The notes beneath the pieces are model-generated. The model was not told the origin of the DNA. It searched no databases and saw only the letters and a list, made by a program, of their open reading frames with translations. A DNA stretch of 64,000 bases from Colletotrichum lupini (lineage: Eukaryota; Ascomycota; Sordariomycetes; Glomerellales; Glomerellaceae): NCBI RefSeq assembly GCF_023278565.1, contig NC_064677.1, positions 5,828,001-5,892,000 on the forward strand. The letters run 5' to 3'. Below, piece after piece: positions 57,549 to 64,000 of this stretch (its first letter is position 1; each line of letters opens with the position of its first letter). The position numbers were made by a program, and so were the translations under genes.

Positions 57549-60135
57549 CTAGGCTCTGGTTCTGCGCTTCTTGGTAGTGCGAGCGAGAGAAGACTCGCTC
57601 TCGCTGTAGGTCTCGTCGCTGTCGGTGCCATCACGCTTTCTAGTACGCGAGCGTGTGATACGACGATTGGGAGCATCCAATATTCCAGTATTGTCCTTGA
57701 CTCCAGTCGAGGTGGTGGTGGGAGCAGCTGCAGTCACAGCTCTGCCACCTGTGACGGTCTTGGCCTTGGTCTCGAGCAAGGTAGGCTGGACAGCGACCGA
57801 TTTGTTGAGATCCGTAATCAAGCAGGTACTGCAAGACTTCATCTCGATCTCATTGCTGTCACCAGGCTTTGGGTAGTCCCAAATCTTTGATACCGACGGG
57901 ATGGTGCTCTTCATGAGAGCATCATCACGACCTTGAGGGGTGAAAGTCGGGTGCGTGAGGTCGATGTTTCTACAAGTCAGAGCGAAACGGCGCTTTCCCT
58001 TAGGATCGACCCTGTGCTATAGTAATGTCAGTACCTGTGCTCCCAATCATCTCAGAGGCACTTACCAGATACTCCTCATGAATGCGGGAGCCATGCATAA
58101 CCACGATGTCACCGTGGTACAGGGGGAACTTGAGAACCACCTTCCGGTACTCCTCATCCTCTTTCGTCTTCTTTCCTCTCTTTGCATTTTTCACACTCTT
58201 TGTCTTCTTGGCAAAGAACATGATTGCCGGGCTTCCTAAAGAAAGTGTCGCTACTGTAGGGCCCAAGGTATCTTCTCCATCATCATGAAACTATAAAAGT
58301 CAGCTTCGAGTTCATAAAGGAATTATGAGGTTACTAACGCCGATCTTGTCTTTCTCCATGTAGCCGATGGATAACAGTTCGTTGAAGTTGGTGAACTCAG
58401 GAGTGATAGACGGATCCCGAGTAAGTCCAGTATGTTGAGCGTGGCGGTCAACAACTCCCAAGACTTCGTTCGTCATCTCGATCGATACTTCACCAGCCCA
58501 CTCCATTCTCTTGAGGGCTCCAATGAAAGCCTCGGGGGCCGCTGAGAATGGCTTGGAGTCCACTGCGACGACGAACTTGTAGGGAGCGCCCCAGTTTTGG
58601 AGGAAGTTTCTCGTCAGCTTCTCTGTGGGTACTGCAACATGTTAGTTACGGGTTCTGTGGAACAGCTTTGGGTGAAGACTTACATCCGGGATGAACCACC
58701 GAGTTTCTAGACAGGTCGAAGGTGTCGACCGACTCGTTAGAGATCTTCCACATCTCATCAGGACCGCCAGGCTGTCCATTTGCAGTCTGGTTCGTGCGGA
58801 CGATACTGACTGAGCCAATGATTCTTCTGGCGTCGTTGAGATCCGGAAGAAGATACTGTTCAATGAGAAGACCATTGATCTGGGCGTGGTGCTGCAGAAT
58901 TCCTGTATCGTAGAGTCTAGACCCATGCGTTCTCTTGACATGAGTCTCCTCTTGGAGGACATCCTGCAGAGGGAATGCAGCCGGCTTAGCCATCAAGACG
59001 AAGTTGCACACTGGGTTCTCATAAGCCCAGTGAGTCCAGTCAATTCGTCTCGAGCAGCCGTGGCACTGAGGACAGACAATACCCTGACGCATTGTATTCT
59101 CGGTGCCGAGATGGCCTTTCATGGATGGAAGGTTCGGTTGAAGAGGCTGCTTGGGGAGTTGAAACGTTGTTCTCTCTTGAAGAAAGCTCTCCGAGTATTC
59201 CAGGCGAGCAACATCCACACCAGCTGGGAACATGAAGAAATTCTTGCACTTGCGGTTGAGACAGGTCCATCCGGCAGAGAAGACCGTCTTGCAGTGCTGG
59301 TGGCAGTCGATGCACCAAGCAAGGGTTGCAGAGCAGTGAGAAGCAGCTACAAGCCCCATGATGTCGGTCTCAGAGGAGAAGATGAATGACTCTTCGCAGT
59401 GAGCATTCAGGCAGGTCCAGCCCTGAATGAAGTACTGCTTGGACATCTTCAAGCACTTGCTACAGCTTTGGCGAACGTCACTGAACTCCTGAGGGTTGAC
59501 AGTGTGTTGAACTTCAGCCTTTGCCTGCCACCAAGATGGTGTAGAACGGTCGATCTTCTCAAGTCGAATCTTGTGGCAGAACTGTCCATTGGCTTCTTTC
59601 TCGGACCAGATGTCTGTGATGGTGAAGAACGCCATGACGCTGTACTTGTGCTCCGTGGCGATGGACAACCCGGGGTAGTTCTTATCTACTTGAAAATGAG
59701 TATGACGTTCAAGCATGGTATTGCTTCGAAGGATTGACTTACCTAAGATGACGCCAACGGGCATGGCTTTCATCATGGAAGCCTGGGCAGAGGACAAGTT
59801 TCTCTCAAAACTCTCCTTGACTCGGATCATGTTGCCATTAACATCGCGCTCTCTGCCGCCACCGCTGCCACAGATCAAAACTGTTAGCAGTTGGTTAGCG
59901 AGGAAAGTTTGGGAAGCACCTACAGCGCAGTGATGATGACCTCTGCATCCATGCGGTCTCGAATAGTTGGAAAGCCGCCAAGGAGAAATCCCACCATAGT
60001 CTTGTTGTTGGTGTGAGCACTGCTCTGGTGCGCTTTGTAGTAAGGCAGGGCATCGCAAAGAGCCTGTCGGGTTGCAGCCCAAACGGGGGGTTCTCCAAAA
60101 GGCTCAGCCTTAAGCTTGTTGATATCGGCCATCAT
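57549..60135 (-). CDS. AlkB-type 2OG-Fe(II) dioxygenase with SRA-like and Cys-rich N-terminal modules
   Basis: Six exons read on the minus strand: 60135-59924, 59864-59743, 59688-58684, 58631-58339, 58290-58066, 58016-57549 (introns 59, 54, 52, 48, 49 bp); 774 aa. The order is as follows. Residues about 45-165 resemble an SRA/YDG fold (ITALGGGRERDVNG, KYSVMAFFTITDIWSEKEAN then HKIRLEKI). Residues 187-259 are a duplicated Cys module (C187-x2-C190, C204-x4-C209; C237-x2-C240, C254-x4-C259, each with GWTCLN), with a further CPQCHGC at 317. Residues about 400-640 are an AlkB domain: FHDDGEDTLGP gives H546 and D548, HRVDPKGKRRFALTCR gives H620 and arginines R629 and R635. The tail is basic (RRITRSRTRKRDG, TKKRRTRA) and likely nuclear. 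AlkB enzymes demethylate nucleic acids; the substrate is unknown. Confidence 0.82.
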
Positions 60136-60266
60136 GCTTGCCGAGTACTTGAACTGATGTGAAGAGAAGGGGTTCTACTATCGATCGTAAGGTGTGTATC
60201 ACGTAGGTTGAAGAATGGTCGCAGCCTGAAAGTGAATTTCAAGACGAGCTCTGGATAAAGAAGGTC
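60136..60266. promoter_or_regulatory. Presumed leader/promoter of the AlkB-type gene
   Basis: Upstream of the ATG at 60135 on the minus strand. Only 130 bp separate the start codon from the first repeat copy, so repeats probably lie in the promoter. Confidence 0.35.
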
Positions 60267-60334
60267 CGAACGGCACTTCTCGGTGGTTTGAAAGACGTCA
60301 GGTGCGAACGGCACTTCTCGGTGGTTTGAAAGAC
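60267..60334. repeat. Direct repeat, 30-bp identical copies, period 38
   Basis: A 30-base stretch starting CGAACGGCACTTCTCGGTGG occurs at 60267-60296 and again at 60305-60334, identical as read. It lies within 200 bp upstream of the AlkB-type gene. Confidence 0.85.
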
Positions 60335-60520
60335 CGAAGGTGCGAACGGTTGAAGGAAGTCGACTTGGTACGATAGAAGGATTTGAAAATATGTGAAAGA
60401 AGTATGAAGAATAGGAAGACCGGTTCACGGTCGGGCTGCACGGAATACCTAAAGAGGCTACACTCTTTGAGAGTGCGGTTGTAGATGAAAGACGTGAATT
60501 TGTATGAGGAAGAAGTGGAA

Positions 60521-60740
60521 GATTGTCTGAAGTAGAGGGAAGTGTGTCTTAAGTAGAAGTAGAAGAGTGTCTTAAGCAGACGCGGAAGACGGGAGTGTCC
60601 GAGTTGGAAGTGGAAAAGTGTCTGAGGTCGAAGTGGAAGAGTGACTGAAGTAGAAGTGGTAAAGCGTTCGAAGCAGACGCGGAATAGTGTCTGAAGTAGA
60701 GGTGGAATAGTGTCCAAGGTAGAAGTCGGAGAATGTGTGT
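60521..60740. repeat. Minisatellite, about 23-bp unit, eight to nine degenerate copies
   Basis: Tandem units of form GTGTCTGAAGTAGAAGTGG plus GAAGA-like ends, with variants (GTGTCTTAAG, GTGTCCGAGT, GCGTTCGAAG). The period is about 23 bases, one copy being longer (28). Twenty-three is not a multiple of three, so it is unlikely to be coding. Confidence 0.75.
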
Positions 60741-60799
60741 GGGAGAGAAGTTGAGGTGTCTGTGGGAGAAGTGAAAATATGTGTATGGGAGAAGTTGGA

Positions 60800-60822
60800 G
60801 TGTGTGTGTGTGTGTGTGTGTG
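60800..60822. repeat. GT dinucleotide microsatellite
   Basis: Eleven GT units in a row, flanked by GAAGTTGGA and GGAAGAAGT. Confidence 0.9.
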
Positions 60823-60966
60823 GAAGAAGTAGAATTGTGTGGGCAAGAGAAGCGGAGGCGTGTGAGAGAGAAGTGAGGGTTTGTGAAAGAGAGAAGTGTG
60901 ATTGCCTCTCTTAAATATCCTCCGGTGTGGGGAGGGGATGCTCAGAGGCAGGAGTGCAGTGCCTAT

Positions 60967-61175
60967 GAAGAAGGAACGAAGAAGGGACCGCAGGTTCGAA
61001 GGCAGGACCGCAACGCGAAGAAGGTGCGGAGATAGGACCGCAGGTCTCAGGGCAAGACCGCAGTGCGAGCTGAAGAAGGTGCGAAGAAGGGACCGCAGGT
61101 TCGAAGGTAGGATCGCAGTGCGAGCTCAAGAAGGTGCTGGAAAGAGACCGCAGATCTTAGAGCAGGATCGAGGTT
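60967..61175. repeat. Minisatellite, about 55-bp unit, four copies
   Basis: Units begin GAAGAAGGTGCGAAGAAGGG and end in CCGCAGTGCGAGCT. The first copy is shorter and the fourth degenerate. The unit contains an internal half-repeat (GACCGCAGGT, GACCGCAGTG). A plus-strand frame over it gives an Arg/Glu-rich peptide, which I take as a by-product. Confidence 0.8.
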
Positions 61176-63751
61176 GATGAAGAAGGGTTCGAAAGTTCGA
61201 AGGCAGGAGGAGAGTAACATAAGGAAAGAGCAGAGGGTGTGTGAAAAGTTTTGATTGCCCAAAGGGGCACTTAGCCGAACCGTGAAGAAGGACCGGCTGG
61301 ACCTGCGTGATTCACAGTGGGAAAGAGCGAAGAATATTGGCATTGTAGATTTGGAAGGTGCAGGTGATCCATTGCCCAAAACAAATATTTTTCGTCTCAG
61401 TCTAAGCCTTAGAGAAGACGGAAGAGACAGGAGCGACCAAGGTTTTATGCAAGACAGATGAGGAGTTTTATGAGAGTTTCTACATGTCTCTCGTCGTTTC
61501 TAGTATACAGTTGTTTCAGCTCTCAATTATCAACATCTGGTTCCCTTGTTGGGAGAGCGAGTTTGAGCAATAGGCGTTAATTATGTTTGTTAACTGTGAA
61601 ATTGAAAGGGAAAATCCACCGAGTCAATTTACATCCGAGCATCCAGCGCCTCTGAGTGATGGATATAGCATGACATGCAGTACGCTGGCATGAGAAAGAC
61701 TGGCTCAGCCATTGAAAGCATCTAGCAAGGTGATGTCTTCAGACGGCTATTAGATAACTATTCCTGCCAGCCAAGCGCAACCCTTGCCGGGCATTTGTGA
61801 TCAAAAGCTGAGTTTATATCCAAGAAACTGCCGACGGTAGACCTTCCAGGGTGGAAGTTCCAGAGTGGAAGAAATCTTGCTAGCAGAGTCTTTCTTTTGC
61901 TGCCAAGTCCGGTAAGAATAGTAGCTTGCTGTAGAAAAGACGACTTGAGAAATACCATTCTACCTTGGGACTCTCTACTCCTCGTCAGATAGAGACTGTG
62001 CCAAGGTAATTGATGGTGTCATTGAGCCGAAGATAGTTGGCTTCAAATTCGAAGTTTTGGCAAAGGCAACTGTAGTGGATGATTGGGGTGGGGGGGCTCG
62101 CCAGCACCTTCGGGGGGTACAAGAAAGGTTGAAAGGCTACAAGGCTTCCGTTTCAGGTATTGAGTTCTAGTCATACGAGGAAGGTGGGCAAAGCCTCTAG
62201 GGTATGTGATATATACTGTTGATACGATACGGCGCTCAAAATGAGGGGCCGTTTGTAATAACCTTTGGAGGCATCCAATTCCCAACAAACCAGTCTCACC
62301 GACTCAGGCAGATTGAGTGGGAACGTCGGACGAATATACCTTCAGATGGGAAGAACGGATGAGTTCTGGCCAAGCCCTCCTTCTTATCTATTTCACTTTC
62401 GCAAAGTAGAAGGGAACGCTGGCTTTGCCTGTGGACATAAGGTAAGGGACGCATAGAAGACTGGTCGAGTAATATGTTTGTGAGGCTGCCACGCTTAGAG
62501 TCGAGAATGCCTCATTGGCAAGTGTCAAGGAAGAGAAGCATGATGCAGTGAAGACCACAACATTGAGGGACATTGCGATCTGAAGGAAAGTGGGATCATT
62601 TGAGACAACATGTGCCGAGATAGGTTCTCGTCAACTTAATGAGATGATGTACCACCGAAACGTATCATTGTTTCTAGCGCGAAGTGATGGTGGCTAAAAC
62701 AATGCCATCCCGCAATAAAGAGTAATGGCGCTTGTGGATGGCCTGAGAGAAATAAAGCCATCAGGCCAGGCTTTCATCACTCGGCGAAGTCCCCGGCGAA
62801 GTCACCGGCCAGCAGCAGTATTCTGATGACCAAACTTCGACTAAACAACGGCTGCTTATTGTATGCCCCACATTTGGCTGTGTGTGCAACTGTCACTGAG
62901 GCTCCCTTACCGACCTTATGTATTGCGCGCTGTTGCTACCGGCGAATGAATACTTGCTAGTGACCAGAAAATTCTTCCCGACGACCTGATGCAGTGTTGG
63001 GAAAGGTAACACAGCCGTTCTCAGTCGACAGTCAACGTGAGAGGATTCATGGCGGTGGTCTGACGCGGAGGTCGGCGGGCAACAGAGACAGAAGCCACGA
63101 CCCACTCTGTGAGATTCGGTGGAGGTTGAGAATCCGGGGCGGGAGTGAGATTCCGCGCCGGAGATCTCATGAATTGACTTCCGGGGTGCGACTGGGGCTG
63201 CGGGCCTAAAGACCTGGCCAATCTGGTCGGCAAAGATGAGTGTTTGCTTTGTCATCGGAAGAATCTCGGTTGGTCGGAATTGTTTTTACCTTGGTAATTC
63301 GGTTCTCTGCTTGCTGACATAATGAAACGGGAGACACACCAAACACCCAAATCGCCAACCAAGGCACACAGGAGCCGGCTGGCCTCTAGCCCACTGCAGC
63401 CGGTAAATCCACAATCAGTGGCTGCCCGGCCAAATCCTGTGCCCCTGGACCCCTTGGAATTGACGGGGGTCATGAGTAGCGAAGGTTCGGCGACGCGAAG
63501 CTCAGAGAATGGGTGAGCCAATCTAGCGACTGGGGTAAGGTGTGGGCGCTACCGCCATCGGCTGCTGGCAACGGATCTTGTCCAAGGTCAACCACAGTTA
63601 ACGTCCTAACAATTGGAGGACTGGTGCCCATGGCTGGATCTACACCAAATGACGAGGGCGGATACGCGGAATGACTCGACCTCCTGCACTGTTTAACTCC
63701 ATCGTTTTACATTACTAGAGGATTGCCGCAGTATATATAGACGCTACCCTG
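61176..63751. other. 2.6-kb stretch without recognised gene
   Basis: Only frames up to about 120 codons without motif or family resemblance. It leads from the repeats to the AT-rich end block. Confidence 0.35.
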
Positions 63752-64000
63752 CCCTCGAATTCCGTACTATTTAACCTTAACCCTTTTCTTACCTATCCTT
63801 TCCTCTATTCTACCCTCTCCCTTATTAAAGGATTATTAGAATCGTAGTTTTAATAGCTTATTAATAAGCTAATATTACTATTTAGAAATAAATAACCTAT
63901 ACTTATATATAAGTACTAAGAGTCTTATTATTATAAAAATAGTAATAAATATATTAGAGTACTTAAAAAAGCTTTTTAATAAACTTTTAATACTATTTAA
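63752..64000. repeat. AT-rich block lacking CpA/TpG (RIP signature)
   Basis: Across the last 249 bases I find no CpA and no TpG dinucleotide, while TpA is very frequent. RIP in ascomycetes changes CpA to TpA on both strands, so this is the expected product, probably the edge of a decayed transposon. No open frame remains. The boundary with normal sequence is within a few bases of 63751. Confidence 0.85.

Noticed and set aside
60298..61177. Arg-rich or Ser/Thr-rich proteins encoded by the repeat arrays
   Set aside because: The 23-bp unit is not a multiple of three and composition follows the repeat; treated as non-coding.
1..64000. tRNA, 5S rRNA or CRISPR-like features
   Set aside because: I scanned by eye for T-arm and 5S motifs and regularly spaced direct repeats; none convinced. 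A covariance-model search would decide.
1..64000. A secondary-metabolite gene cluster
   Set aside because: No polyketide synthase, NRPS, terpene cyclase or P450 is present; the two regulators and the MFS gene are not accompanied by biosynthetic enzymes.

Overview
The window is nuclear DNA of a filamentous ascomycete, most likely a Sordariomycete. The evidence is short introns (about 48-150 bp) with GTRNGT donors and CTRAC-like branch points, many fungus-type proteins (Zn2Cys6 and bZIP factors, a yapsin-type GPI aspartic protease, a CFEM-like wall protein, a SIN/MEN kinase), and a terminal AT-rich block that completely lacks CpA and TpG, the signature of repeat-induced point mutation (RIP). 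Genes sit far apart, with gene-free stretches of 5-8 kb. Naming a genus would be guessing.

Layout, left to right. 1.5-4.2 kb: a membrane-anchored pirin-like dioxygenase and Yae1, both plus strand. 6.7-7.6 kb: a secreted Pro-rich GPI-type protein. 8.5-9.5 kb: a kinetochore CENP-O/Mcm21 homologue, minus. 10.5-12.3 kb: an acetyl-CoA transporter of the AT-1 family, convergent with phosphopantothenate-cysteine ligase (12.6-13.8 kb), so two acetyl-CoA-related steps are neighbours. 14.8-16.5 kb: an MCT-type MFS transporter. 22.0-25.5 kb: a short Zn2Cys6 factor and a bZIP factor. 25.5-33.1 kb: no convincing gene, but a strange homopolymer block near 31.8 kb. 33.1-36.7 kb: a divergent pair, a WBP11-like splicing factor and a Dbf2/Sid2/SidB kinase. 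39 kb: a Gly-rich CFEM-like GPI protein. 40.4-42.2 kb: a five-exon STAND-type N-domain / ubiquitin-like / zinc-ribbon protein. 43.8-48.8 kb: Atp12 and Efr3 in tandem. 53.8-55.7 kb: a yapsin-type protease. 56.5-57.2 kb: a possible small gene. 57.5-60.1 kb: a six-exon AlkB-type dioxygenase with duplicated Cys motifs and an SRA-like N-terminal region. 60.2-61.2 kb: three sets of tandem or direct repeats. 63.75-64 kb: the RIP-type AT-rich block.

Most genes are independent housekeeping genes. The standout is the AlkB gene. I worked out its exons by splicing: an N-terminal region with an SRA/YDG-like motif order, a duplicated Cys-rich module, a complete Fe(II)/2-oxoglutarate site (H546, D548, H620, R629, R635) and a basic tail. 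If the N-terminal call holds, this is a modified-DNA reader fused to a base dioxygenase, in a genome that shows RIP. The multi-exon STAND-type/ubiquitin-like gene is the second item of interest. All splice models come from reading the sequence and were not tested against transcripts.
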